Shown here piece by piece: positions 54,240 through 63,699 of a stretch of DNA of 64,000 nt. The stretch spans positions 1 through 64,000 of the forward strand of contig PMOK01000042.1 of NCBI GenBank assembly GCA_003162425.1. Direction: 5' to 3'. The stretch's first letter is position 1. Every line of letters starts with the position of its first letter. The stretch is from Bryobacterales bacterium (GTDB taxonomy: Bacteria > Acidobacteriota > Terriglobia > Bryobacterales > Bryobacteraceae). The position numbers and the translations under genes are program-made. The notes beneath the pieces are model-generated. The model was given only the letters and a program-made list of their open reading frames with translations. It had not been told where the DNA came from and did no database searches.

Positions 54240-56639
54240 TCAAGCGTGGCCCCGCAGATTCTTCTCAAACAGGTCAAGAATGCGCTTGTACTCATCCGCC
54301 CAACTGACCGGTTCCACAAAACCATGGTTTTCTACTGGATAAACGGCAAGATTCCAGTTCTCCTTGCGCAGCTCAATCAGCCGCTCCACCAGCCGCACGG
54401 TGTCCTGGAAATGGACGTTGGTATCCACCATCCCATGGCAGATCAGCAGCGCGCCTTTCAGCCCTTGCGCAAAATAGATCGGCGACGACTGTTTGTAGGC
54501 TTCGGCATCTTTCTGAGGCAGGTTCAAAATGTTCGCGGTGTACTGATGATTGTAGTGCGCCCAATCCGTCACGGGACGAAGCGCGGCGCCGGCGGCAAAA
54601 ACATCCGGCTGCGTGAACATCGCCATGAGAGTGATAAAACCACCATAGCTGCCGCCGTAAATCCCGATCCGTTTCGGATCCACGCCCTGCTGCGCCACTA
54701 GCCAGTGCGCGGCGTCCACTTGGTCGTCCAAATCCTTGCCACCCATGTGCCGGTAGATGCCTGTGCGCCAGTCGCGCCCGTAGCCCGCCGAGCCGCGGTA
54801 ATCCACGTCAATCACCACGTATCCCCGCTCCATCAGAATGTGATGGAACATGTACTCGTGCGAATAGGAGGACCACCAGCGATGCACGTTCTGCAAGTAT
54901 CCCGCTCCATGCACAAAGATCACCGCCGGACCACCCTTGCGGAAATTCGCAGGCTTATAGAACCGCGCCCGCAGCGTGGCGCCATCGCGCGCCGGAAAAG
55001 TGACGATAGGCGCGTCCAGCCACGGATATTCCCAAAACTCAGGCGCGGGCGATGATGTCAGTTTCTTCGCGGTCGCTCCTGTGCGTGCTTCCTGCACGTA
55101 CACCTCCGGCGGCTTGTTCGTGTAGGAATAAAGATCGGCGAACCAGCGATCGTCCGGGGAAGGAACACAGGTGTGACCACCTGGCAGCGACGTGAGCCGC
55201 GTTCTGGGCCCGCCCTCCGCGCTCATTTCGTAGATCTGATGCTCGCCTGCGTCACCCTCGCTGGTGGTAAGGAAGAACCGGCTCTTGTCTCGCGAAAGAA
55301 TCGCGCCATCCACTTCCCAGTTGCCGGATGTCAGCGCCGCCGGCTCGCCGCCTTCGAAAGAAACTGTATAGAGGTGCGAGTAACCGGAGCGCTCGGATTG
55401 GAAATAAAGATCCCGATCCGATTTCGTCCAACCCAGCGTGAACCCGCCAGGGCCGTCGACCCACGCGTCGTCATGATCGTGTTCGATGACGCGCGTTTTG
55501 CCGGTGGTCTCATCCAGCGCCAGTATCCAGCGATCCTTATTATCGGCTGCGCGAGCCAGCAGCGCGGCCTTGGTTCCGTCTTCCGACCAGACAGGCTGCG
55601 CTAACTGGACGTCGCGTTCCTTTTCCACCGGTTTTGTCTCGCCCTTAGTCTCCTCCGGCGCTGGCGCGAGCTTCTGCCCATGGTCCACCCATTTCACCTC
55701 GCCGGTCTCGACGTTCAAAATCGCCAGGTGTATGCGGTTCTGATTGTCGCCAACTTTGTTGCGAGAGGGGATGTCTTCGGTATACCCGGATTCAGTCACG
55801 AAATTCGGCACAACCGTATTCTTCGTTCCGGTACCGGGCTCCGAGACGCTGGCGATCACGTATTTCTCATCCGGTGTAAGCGCCAGCGCGGTGATGGTCT
55901 GCTGTCCCTGCAAGTTAAAAGGTTTGCGAGGATTCTCCCGCTTCTTCTTGGCTTCGTCCTCTTCCTTCTTAGTAGCCTGCTCGCGAACCACGTCCAGGAG
56001 TTCCTTTTCCTCTTTCTTCACGAACTCCTGGCTGTCGGTTCCCTTCTTTTCTTCGTCGCGGCTAGCGCCACGCGCTTGTCCTTGTGCCTGTCGAGGACCG
56101 GCTGCCGGCTCACCAGCGGGCGGTCCAGTCCGAATATCGGTCATCTGCACCAGCGACCCAGTGTCGAGCGTCATCACGTAAAGGTTGTTCCCGCGCGTGA
56201 ACGCGATTCGCTTCTCGTCCCGGGTGAAGTGCGGATTAGTTTCGAGGTCTTCTGTTTTCGTAAGCTGCTGAGTCTGCCCGGTGGTGGAGTCATAAAGGAA
56301 CAGGTCACCATCGCGCGAATAGACCGTCCGTTTCTTATCCAGCGTTGTGGCGCCAGAAGCAGGCGGCGCGAGTTTCGCCTCGGCTTCGGATAATTTTTTG
56401 AGACCCGAGCCATCGCGCCCCACGACGTACGTATCAAGATCTTTGATCTGCGGGTCGCTAGGCTGTTTCCACTGGAAATAAACACGCTCGCCGTCGCCCG
56501 ACCATCGAACCTGCGCCGGCTCGTAGCCGTATAGGCCCGGTCCGCGCATGATGTTGTCGATAGTAAGCGCAAACTTCCCGGCTGGCGTGGCATGGAACGC
56601 AAAGATCAGCGCGAGAAGAGACAGGCTGGATTTCCGCAT
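54240..56639 (-). CDS. S9 family prolyl oligopeptidase-like peptidase
   Basis: GIYGGSYGGFITLMAMF; LICHGMVDTNVHFQDT; YPVENHGF. Confidence 0.92.
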   Translation of the reverse strand: MRKSSLSLLALIFAFHATPAGKFALTIDNIMRGPGLYGYEPAQVRWSGDGERVYFQWKQPSDPQIKDLDTYVVGRDGSGLKKLSEAEAKLAPPASGATTLDKKRTVYSRDGDLFLYDSTTGQTQQLTKTEDLETNPHFTRDEKRIAFTRGNNLYVMTLDTGSLVQMTDIRTGPPAGEPAAGPRQAQGQARGASRDEEKKGTDSQEFVKKEEKELLDVVREQATKKEEDEAKKKRENPRKPFNLQGQQTITALALTPDEKYVIASVSEPGTGTKNTVVPNFVTESGYTEDIPSRNKVGDNQNRIHLAILNVETGEVKWVDHGQKLAPAPEETKGETKPVEKERDVQLAQPVWSEDGTKAALLARAADNKDRWILALDETTGKTRVIEHDHDDAWVDGPGGFTLGWTKSDRDLYFQSERSGYSHLYTVSFEGGEPAALTSGNWEVDGAILSRDKSRFFLTTSEGDAGEHQIYEMSAEGGPRTRLTSLPGGHTCVPSPDDRWFADLYSYTNKPPEVYVQEARTGATAKKLTSSPAPEFWEYPWLDAPIVTFPARDGATLRARFYKPANFRKGGPAVIFVHGAGYLQNVHRWWSSYSHEYMFHHILMERGYVVIDVDYRGSAGYGRDWRTGIYRHMGGKDLDDQVDAAHWLVAQQGVDPKRIGIYGGSYGGFITLMAMFTQPDVFAAGAALRPVTDWAHYNHQYTANILNLPQKDAEAYKQSSPIYFAQGLKGALLICHGMVDTNVHFQDTVRLVERLIELRKENWNLAVYPVENHGFVEPVSWADEYKRILDLFEKNLRGHA

Positions 56640-56678
56640 AGAGTATCATGCTATCGCAGCCCGGCCGTTGAATTCTTA

Positions 56679-56750
56679 GCCACGGATACACACGGATGGA
56701 CACGGATAAGGCTCTCGTTTTATCCGTGTGAATCCGTGTCCATCCGTGGC
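56679..56750. repeat. Family E palindromic repeat, copy E3
   Basis: GCCACGGATACACACGGATGGACACGGATAA ... TTATCCGTGTGAATCCGTGTCCATCCGTGGC. Confidence 0.93.
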
Positions 56751-56756
56751 TAGTAA

Positions 56757-57803
56757 CTATTTGTTGATGTCTACTCGCCTTTCCAGGCGCTGAATGAGAT
56801 CGCTGACCTGACCTTTGAGCGCATCTGGAGCCTGCGGGAGGGCGAGTTTCATTTCCTTGACGGCGGTGTCATAGTCGCCCTGCGCGACGGCGATGCGGGC
56901 CGCCTCGTTATGCGCGACCCAGCTATTTGGATCTTTCTTGATATTGTCCTGAAAAAGTTCCAGCGCTTCGTCCTCGCGTCCTTGTCCTTGCAAGCCGCGG
57001 GCGAAGGTGTGGATTTGCGGCTGGCTGCCCGTGGTAAGCGCTTTATCGTATGCGGCCTGGGCTTCATCCTTGCGGCCGAGAGTCCTGAGCGCCCACGCCT
57101 TTGTAATTTCATCCTCAAAGCGGTCTTCATTCGCAATTGCATTGTCCGCGTATTTGGCCGCCTCTTCCGCGCTGAGCTTGTTGTCCAACAAATAGTTGGC
57201 CGCTTCCACCCACGGTTGCCATTCGAACTGAATGCGCCCGCGAAGCTGGTTGCGCAGACTCGCCTCGACGATTTCTGGAGTGTTGACCTCTACTCTAAAT
57301 TGCACCATTACCTTTTCCCACCGCATAGTGACCACGGCGGAATTTGGTTTCGGGTCGTCAAAATCATAGGTAAGGGCTTCTTGGCTCTCGATGGTCTCCG
57401 GCTTCACGGTCACGCGAAGCGCGTCTTCGGCCTGGTCATATGTGAAACTCCCCCAGGAAGTGTGGTTCTTCGAGAAAATGACGACCCACGAAGTCTTGCC
57501 GGGAATCATATGCAGCCCATACACACCCTTCCGAAGTGGCTGCCCCTCAATGTTCACCGGGTCGGCGAACTCGATGATGGTGTTCTCGTTGGCCCCGGCG
57601 CGCCAAACCTGTCCGTAGGCCTGAACGCCGCCGAAGATTTTTCGTCCGCGGACCAACGGGCGGCTGTAGTCAATCGTGATATCGGTGATGCCGATGCGCT
57701 GCGTGATGCGCGCATGCTGGCTCAAGCGCGGCAGATTCAGCATCGCCGACTGGGCCATGCCGCAGCCGGCGGCACACAAGCTCGCCATAATCGCCTTTAC
57801 CAT
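56757..57803 (-). CDS. DUF2911 domain protein with TPR-like C-terminus
   Basis: ITIDYSRPLVRGRKIFGGVQAYGQVWRAGANENTIIEFADPVNIEGQPLRKGVYGLHMIP (DUF2911) plus TPR-like repeats. Confidence 0.85.
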   Translation of the reverse strand: MVKAIMASLCAAGCGMAQSAMLNLPRLSQHARITQRIGITDITIDYSRPLVRGRKIFGGVQAYGQVWRAGANENTIIEFADPVNIEGQPLRKGVYGLHMIPGKTSWVVIFSKNHTSWGSFTYDQAEDALRVTVKPETIESQEALTYDFDDPKPNSAVVTMRWEKVMVQFRVEVNTPEIVEASLRNQLRGRIQFEWQPWVEAANYLLDNKLSAEEAAKYADNAIANEDRFEDEITKAWALRTLGRKDEAQAAYDKALTTGSQPQIHTFARGLQGQGREDEALELFQDNIKKDPNSWVAHNEAARIAVAQGDYDTAVKEMKLALPQAPDALKGQVSDLIQRLERRVDINK

Positions 57804-58111
57804 CGGACCAAGCCCTCCGCATCGTCCACAACCACGACGTCATATTTTTCCAACATAGGCATCAGAACGTTCTCTAACTCGCCCTTCCACAGGTCCCCTT
57901 CGTAGAACTTCGCCTTCATGGGCTCGCGCGAGACGGCGTCGGGAAAGCCCCGCATAAAGAAAAACGTGTCGGGATCTTCCACCGAAAGAAACGGGCCCAA
58001 TATTTTCATCCCGATTTCCGCATGTGCTGGAATCGACTTGGACCGAAATATCTCGATGAACCGGGAGCGCAGGCCAGGCTTGGTTCTATAGGTGCGCATT
58101 TCAATAATCAT
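57797..58111 (-). CDS. NIPSNAP family protein
   Basis: MIIEMRTYRTKPGLRSRFIEIF; short ferredoxin-like fold. Confidence 0.8.
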   Translation of the reverse strand: MIIEMRTYRTKPGLRSRFIEIFRSKSIPAHAEIGMKILGPFLSVEDPDTFFFMRGFPDAVSREPMKAKFYEGDLWKGELENVLMPMLEKYDVVVVDDAEGLVRW

Positions 58112-58185
58112 TCGAGGTTCTCCATCATGCTGCCGTGGCCCAGGTGAAAAAGCAAGAACGCACTTTGCGGTAACCTGGTTACGCT

Positions 58186-58542
58186 ATGGAAACCCGTCTG
58201 CAGCGGGCCCTACCCACCGAGTGCCCGATGACGGCTGCTCTAAACGCTGTCGGCGGCAAGTGGAGTTTGATTTGCCTCTTCTGGCTGGATTCCGGCACGC
58301 GCCGGTTCAACGAGCTGCGCCGGTTGATGCCTGACATTTCCCACAAGGTGCTGGCCGCGACGCTGCGTCATCTGGAGCACGAAGGATTGATCTCTCGCAC
58401 GGTTTATGCGGAGGTTCCGCCGCGGGTGGAGTACTGCATTTCCAGTCACGGAGAATCCGTGCGTCCGATCATCCAGGCCGTTCGAGCATGGGGCCGCGAG
58501 CACATCGAATGGCGGCAGCTCGAGCCCGTTAGCCACGGATAA
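58186..58542 (+). CDS. HxlR family transcriptional regulator
   Basis: CPMTAALNAVGGKWSLICLFWL; RRLMPDISHKVLAATLRHLEHEGLISRTVYAEVPPRVEYCIS. Confidence 0.93.
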   Translation: METRLQRALPTECPMTAALNAVGGKWSLICLFWLDSGTRRFNELRRLMPDISHKVLAATLRHLEHEGLISRTVYAEVPPRVEYCISSHGESVRPIIQAVRAWGREHIEWRQLEPVSHG

Positions 58543-58584
58543 ATGGGTTCGTTTTATCCGTGTGCATCCGTGTGCATCCGTGGC
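58532..58584. repeat. Family E repeat, copy E4 with shortened left arm
   Basis: GCCACGGATAA ... TTATCCGTGTGCATCCGTGTGCATCCGTGGC; overlaps the HxlR stop. Confidence 0.88.
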
Positions 58585-58592
58585 CTAAAATC

Positions 58593-59366
58593 TTACCGCG
58601 CGGTATGCATTTGAATCGTCCCCAGCTCGGTCAACCCGCCGTCCACCACGATCGTCTCGCCCGTCATCGATCCGGCGTCCGCCACCAGGTACAGCGCGAG
58701 CTCCGCGATTTCTTCCACTGTGGCCAGACGCTTGAGCGGGGTCACTGCCTCGCCCTGGTCGAACGCCGCATCCGGCCAGTTAGCGAACCGAGTGCGAACA
58801 AAGCCTGGCGCGATGGCATTCACCCGGATTTGCGGCGCCAGCGCCCGTGCCAGCGACTTGTTCATGGTGATCATGGCGCCCTTCGAGGCCGCGTAGGCGA
58901 TAGAGCTTCCCATCCCTGTCATGCCCGCCACCGAAGCGACGTTTACGATAGACGCGCCCGGTTGCTTGCGTAACGAGGGAACCGCGGACCGCACGGCATA
59001 GAATGCGCCGCGCAGATTGGTGTCAAAGGTACGATCCCAGATTTCGTCGGTGAGATTGTCCAGTTGGTCGTGAGGGATGCGCGTGCTCCAGCCGGCGTTG
59101 TTCACCAGGATGTCGAGCTGGCCAAATTCCTGGTTCACCCGATTCACCATCCCCTCCACTTCCGCTGCGTCTGCAACGTCGGCGCCGATAGCGAGCGCGG
59201 TGCCCCCGGCCGATCGGATGCCCGCTACAACTTCCTCGGCAGCCTCGCGAGACTTGCTATAGTTGACCGCAACTTTGGCGCCTTCACGCGCGAATATCTC
59301 CGCTATCGCACGGCCGATGCCGGTGCCAGCGCCCGTGACCAACGCTACCCGATCCTTGAGTTTCAT
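58593..59366 (-). CDS. SDR family oxidoreductase (FabG-like)
   Basis: ALVTGAGTGIGRAIAEIFA; LVNNAGWS; YAASKGAMITM. Confidence 0.93.
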   Translation of the reverse strand: MKLKDRVALVTGAGTGIGRAIAEIFAREGAKVAVNYSKSREAAEEVVAGIRSAGGTALAIGADVADAAEVEGMVNRVNQEFGQLDILVNNAGWSTRIPHDQLDNLTDEIWDRTFDTNLRGAFYAVRSAVPSLRKQPGASIVNVASVAGMTGMGSSIAYAASKGAMITMNKSLARALAPQIRVNAIAPGFVRTRFANWPDAAFDQGEAVTPLKRLATVEEIAELALYLVADAGSMTGETIVVDGGLTELGTIQMHTAR

Positions 59367-59396
59367 CTACAAAATGGTAGCGCAACGTCCCCTTGG

Positions 59397-59475
59397 TGAC
59401 GCGCGGGGCTACTTCGGCATTCGTTGGGCTACACGATCGACCTGCATGGTAGCCCCGCACAGTAAGTAAGGGGAC
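59397..59475. repeat. Family D palindromic repeat, copy 3
   Basis: GTCCCCTTGGTGACGCGCGGGGCTAC ... GTAGCCCCGCACAGTAAGTAAGGGGAC. Confidence 0.88.
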
Positions 59476-60027
59476 CTACCTTCGAACGAAATGCAAAGTG
59501 GCCTGCGAGGTCTGTCCTTGCGTGGAACTTTGCTTGATTTCGAGCGTCATACGCTTGCCGTCATCGGAGAGAGTGTGCGTCCAGTGACCCTGCACTTGAC
59601 CGTCTTTGACCACAGCCGTCCATTCGGTATCCATTTGGTTGCCATTCAGCGTTGTTTTGGACGCCATCTGAAAAGGCCCAATCTGGTTCTGCTGCGCAAC
59701 GCCATCAAAGCTCAAGTGCATTTTGGATGTCATGATGCCGAGATACAGTAGCGGGACTATGCCGTTGTCCGGTTCCTTGAAAGTAGACTCCATCGTTACT
59801 CCCGAACCGTCCTGTTTGATTCTGGTTTCCAGATTGCCCGGCGCGTCCCTCGAGGGCTGGCTTTTGTCCAGCACCCACCGGCCGGAAAAGCCCTCGTCCT
59901 TTGCACTTACACTGACGGTAGCGATAGAAGCGATTAAGAACGCGAGACATAGTAGCCGTATGGTTTTCAAAACACCTTCTCCTGCCAAATGAGATTCAAA
60001 TTGACGCGAAGCGTTTCGCCTATCCAA
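59476..60027 (-). CDS. Secreted hypothetical protein
   Basis: Signal peptide LLCLAFLIASIATVSVSA; FSGRWVLDKSQPSRDAPGNLETRI. Confidence 0.65.
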   Translation of the reverse strand: MDRRNASRQFESHLAGEGVLKTIRLLCLAFLIASIATVSVSAKDEGFSGRWVLDKSQPSRDAPGNLETRIKQDGSGVTMESTFKEPDNGIVPLLYLGIMTSKMHLSFDGVAQQNQIGPFQMASKTTLNGNQMDTEWTAVVKDGQVQGHWTHTLSDDGKRMTLEIKQSSTQGQTSQATLHFVRR

Positions 60028-60033
60028 CTATCT

Positions 60034-60819
60034 TTACATTCCGTGCCGGCCCTGACCGGAAGCGAATCGCTGAGCTCCAGCCACGGTCTCGCCGCTCTCA
60101 ATAACGCTCAGACCTCTGCGAAATTCGTTGCGTACCGCCTCGGACGTCGGTAGCGACCATTGCTCATAGGACGACAATCGGTCGGATCGCATGCACGTCT
60201 GCGGGAGCGCGGCCAGCTCACGGGCCAGTTGGACTGCGGCCTCCAGTGCACCGCCATGTTCCACCAAACGGTTGGCCAACCCTATCCGGAGCGCCTCATC
60301 GCCCGAGACGCCTCGCCCAGTCAGAATCAGATCCAGCGCGTGGCTGTGCCCGATCAGCCTCGGAAGGCGAATGGTTCCAAGATCAACCAACGGTACTCCG
60401 AAGCGCCGGCAATACACACCGAACACGGCATCGCGCGCGGCCACCCGCAGGTCGCACCAGCAAGCCAACTCCAAGCCTCCCGCAACGGCGTGACCCTCCA
60501 CCGCCGCGATCACTGGCTTCGATAAGAGCATGCGCGTGGGACCCATCGGCCCGTCGCCCTCTTCAGACAGCGTGTTTCCCCGCCCCTCCGCCACCGCTTT
60601 CAGATCCGCTCCGGCACAGAACGTTCCCGCGGCGCCCGTGAGCACGGCGACGCGCATTGACGAATCGGCATCGAACCCGCGAAACGTCTCCGCCAACGCC
60701 CGAGCCGTCGCGCCATCCACCGCGTTACGCACTTCAGGACGGTTGATAGTCACCGCCAGAACGTCATCGTAAGCTTGTGCCTGAACGGTATTCATGAGGT
60801 CTACTGTACAATAGAGCAT
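60034..60819 (-). CDS. Enoyl-CoA hydratase/isomerase family protein
   Basis: GTFCAGADLKAVAEG; VIAAVEGHAVAGGLELACWCDLRVAA; FGVPLVDLGTIRLPRLIG. Confidence 0.93.
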   Translation of the reverse strand: MLYCTVDLMNTVQAQAYDDVLAVTINRPEVRNAVDGATARALAETFRGFDADSSMRVAVLTGAAGTFCAGADLKAVAEGRGNTLSEEGDGPMGPTRMLLSKPVIAAVEGHAVAGGLELACWCDLRVAARDAVFGVYCRRFGVPLVDLGTIRLPRLIGHSHALDLILTGRGVSGDEALRIGLANRLVEHGGALEAAVQLARELAALPQTCMRSDRLSSYEQWSLPTSEAVRNEFRRGLSVIESGETVAGAQRFASGQGRHGM

Positions 60820-60822
60820 TCC

Positions 60823-60914
60823 GTTTCTAGTTTCTGGTTTCTAGTTTCTAGTTCTCACGAACCGCCGGCCGATCAAACGAGGAACCAGAAACCAGAAACC
60901 AGGAACCAGAAACG
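60823..60914. repeat. Family F repeat: inverted arrays of GTTTCTAG/GTTTCTGG units
   Basis: GTTTCTAGTTTCTGGTTTCTAGTTTCTAG ... GGAACCAGAAACCAGAAACCAGGAACCAGAAAC. Confidence 0.85.
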
Positions 60915-60919
60915 TTTCG

Positions 60920-62326
60920 ATGTTGCTTTCCACGCCAGCGTATTTCACTTTCCTGATCGCCGTCTTCTTCGTCTATTGGTTGGTTTCTCGTTTTCGATTC
61001 GCAGGCTTGGCTGTCATCGTTTTTGCGAACTACTTCTTCTACGCCCGCTGGGACCTTATCTATCTGGCGCTGATCCCCGCCGCCTCTACGTGCGATTTTT
61101 TCATCGGCCAAGCTCTCGAGGCGACTGAGCGAGCGCTCATCCGCCGTGTCTTGGTGACCGTAAGCATCGTTCTGAATATCGGACTCATCGCGTCCGTGAA
61201 GTACATGCCGTTGGTACTCGACACCTACGCACACTGGGCGTCCACACAAGCTCGCACCTGGCCCTGGATTCTGCCGCTCGGCCTTTCGTTCTACGCCTTC
61301 CAATCGCTCACCTACACCATCGACATCTATCGCCGCGATGCCAAACCCACCACCAGCTACCTGGCCTACCTTGCGTCCGCAAGTTTCTTCCCCACCACTC
61401 TCGCCGGCCCAATCACGCGAATTTCGACGCTATTGCCGCAGTGGTCCAAGCGCGAGCTGCTCAGCGCACAGGACGGCGGCAAAGCTTTTTTCCTGATTGG
61501 TCTCGGGCTATTGAAGAAGTTCCTGATCGCCGACTATTTGGCCGAGACGCTGATCAACCGCGTATTCGATCTGCCCAAGCTCTACTCGGGCACCGAAGTT
61601 TTGATGGGTGTTTACGGCTACGCGCTGCAGCTCTACTACGATTTTTCGGGTTACACGGACATCGCCATCGGCTCCGCACTGCTGCTGGGAATCAAGCTGC
61701 CCATCAATTTCAATCGTCCTTATGCCGCACAAAATATCGCCGACTTCTGGCGGCGCTGGCACATCTCGTTTTCGAACTGGCTGCGCGACTACTTGTATTT
61801 CTCGCTCCCCGGTCTGCGGTCGCGGTGGAAGATTTTCACCTATGGGAATCTCGTCCTCACCATGGCGATCGGCGGGCTCTGGCATGGCGCCAGTTGGACC
61901 TTCTTGGTCTGGGGATTGTGGCATGGCACTGGCCTGGCCGCCCAGCGCTGGTGGCAGGTGATGCGGGGAAATCCAACTCCGTCGACACATCCTGCGACAC
62001 GCATCCTCAAGGGCGTCGTGACATTCCATTTCGTCCTATTAGGCTGGATCTTCTTCCGCTCTTCAAGCCTCGCAACGGCCCGCGAAATATTCGCTCAAAT
62101 AGTTTCCGGCACCGTGTCATTTTCGAACATCGCACCCGGCTTCTGGGTCGTTATGGCGATTGCCGCTTGCACGCATTATCTGCCGAAAGGCTGGTATGAC
62201 CGCAGCCTCAAGCTCTATAGCGACTCTCCCTTTTACGCGCAGGCCGCTGCCATGGCGTTGTTGCTGGTTGCCATCCAATACGTTGGAGCCACCGGCGCCG
62301 TGCCTTTCATCTATAACCGGTTCTGA
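60920..62326 (+). CDS. MBOAT family O-acyltransferase (AlgI-like)
   Basis: FFYARWDLIYL; NFNRPYAAQNIADFWRRWHISFSNWLRDYLY; GGLWHGASWTFLVWGLWHG. Confidence 0.95.
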   Translation: MLLSTPAYFTFLIAVFFVYWLVSRFRFAGLAVIVFANYFFYARWDLIYLALIPAASTCDFFIGQALEATERALIRRVLVTVSIVLNIGLIASVKYMPLVLDTYAHWASTQARTWPWILPLGLSFYAFQSLTYTIDIYRRDAKPTTSYLAYLASASFFPTTLAGPITRISTLLPQWSKRELLSAQDGGKAFFLIGLGLLKKFLIADYLAETLINRVFDLPKLYSGTEVLMGVYGYALQLYYDFSGYTDIAIGSALLLGIKLPINFNRPYAAQNIADFWRRWHISFSNWLRDYLYFSLPGLRSRWKIFTYGNLVLTMAIGGLWHGASWTFLVWGLWHGTGLAAQRWWQVMRGNPTPSTHPATRILKGVVTFHFVLLGWIFFRSSSLATAREIFAQIVSGTVSFSNIAPGFWVVMAIAACTHYLPKGWYDRSLKLYSDSPFYAQAAAMALLLVAIQYVGATGAVPFIYNRF

Positions 62327-62328
62327 CC

Positions 62329-63699
62329 ATGCTGCCGAAGAAACCCTCGCTCGCTATCCTTACCTTCGGTGCTCTCATCCTGCTTTTGGAGCTGACAAGA
62401 TTCGCCCGCCCTTTTGCGCCTGCTGCCGCGCTGGATTTCCGGCCACGAACCACGGTGGCGCCTGAAGAGCCTGTTCGCACGCAGCCGCCAGCTCTCTTTC
62501 GAAACAAGATCGTGATCGAGCAGCACGATTCGATTGGGCCGAATTTAATCGACCAGCACGATTCCCTGAAAGCCTTCTATCAAGCCCTGTGGCGCACCGA
62601 AGCCAAGGAGCCGGGAGCGGTGACCCGCATCCTGCATTACGGCGATTCTCCGGTTACAGCGGACTCGATCACCGGCGATGTCCGCTCGCTCCTGCAGGAG
62701 CACTTCGGCGACGCCGGACACGGATTCATATTAATCGCCAAGCCTTGGGCCTGGTACGGTCATCGTGGCGTGGACGTGCGCGGCAGCGGCTGGCACATTG
62801 AGGCCGCCAGCCAGTCCCGCGCCCTCGATGGCTTTCATGGATTGGGAGGCGTCAGCTTTCAAGGCTCAACCGGGGCCTCCTCGCAGCTGGTTCTCCACGA
62901 AGACCACGCACGCATGGAAATAAAATACCTACGCCAGCCGGGCGGCGGATTGCTGGCGGTTCAAGCAGATGGTGCGCTGATCGATAAGCTGGAAACCGAC
63001 GGACCGGAGAAACAACCGGCGTTCAAAATGTTTGATCTGCCGGCCGGCGCGCGCGATATCGATTTGATTGTGGAACGTGGCCCGGTCCGAATGTTTGGAG
63101 TAAGTTTCGAGAAAGATGGGCCCGGTGTGATTTACAATAGTTTAGGACTGAACGGCGGCCAGGTACAGATGGTGCTCCGTTTTTTCGAGAAGGCCCAGTG
63201 GGCCGCCGAGCTCCAGCATGAGCAACCGGATCTGGTGGTTGTGAACTACGGCACGAATGAGAGCCTCTATGCTGATTACGTCGAACGCTACTATCCCGGC
63301 GAGTTGCGGGAAGTGATTCGAAGAATCAAGACCGCTATTCCGAAGGCATCCGTGCTGGTGATGAGCCCCATGGATCGCGGAGAAAGAAATTCGCTCGGCC
63401 AGATCATCACGCCCGCCACGTTGCCCCGGCTGGTGGAAATACAGCGCCAGATCGCGGCTGAAATGTCCTGCGCATTCTTCAATACGTTCCAGGCCATGGG
63501 CGGCGAAGGAACCATGGCCCGCTGGTATGAAAGCCAACCTCGCCTGGTGAGTGCAGACTTCATTCATCCATTACCTGCGGGCGCGAAAAAAGTAGGTGTG
63601 CTGCTGGACCAGGCGCTGGAATCGGGCTTTCACCAGTTTAAGGCCAGAGAACAGCAACGGCTTGCGGAGCACGCGGCGCCGAAAGGAACGGAGCAATAG
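62329..63699 (+). CDS. SGNH/GDSL-like hydrolase
   Basis: RILHYGDSPVTADS, VVNYGTNES, DFIHPLPAG. Confidence 0.88.
   Translation: MLPKKPSLAILTFGALILLLELTRFARPFAPAAALDFRPRTTVAPEEPVRTQPPALFRNKIVIEQHDSIGPNLIDQHDSLKAFYQALWRTEAKEPGAVTRILHYGDSPVTADSITGDVRSLLQEHFGDAGHGFILIAKPWAWYGHRGVDVRGSGWHIEAASQSRALDGFHGLGGVSFQGSTGASSQLVLHEDHARMEIKYLRQPGGGLLAVQADGALIDKLETDGPEKQPAFKMFDLPAGARDIDLIVERGPVRMFGVSFEKDGPGVIYNSLGLNGGQVQMVLRFFEKAQWAAELQHEQPDLVVVNYGTNESLYADYVERYYPGELREVIRRIKTAIPKASVLVMSPMDRGERNSLGQIITPATLPRLVEIQRQIAAEMSCAFFNTFQAMGGEGTMARWYESQPRLVSADFIHPLPAGAKKVGVLLDQALESGFHQFKAREQQRLAEHAAPKGTEQ

Noticed and set aside
34074-58584. ATCCGTG-unit elements considered as a CRISPR-like array
   Set aside because: Copies are kilobases apart, each is an inverted array with a short loop, and no cas genes are present
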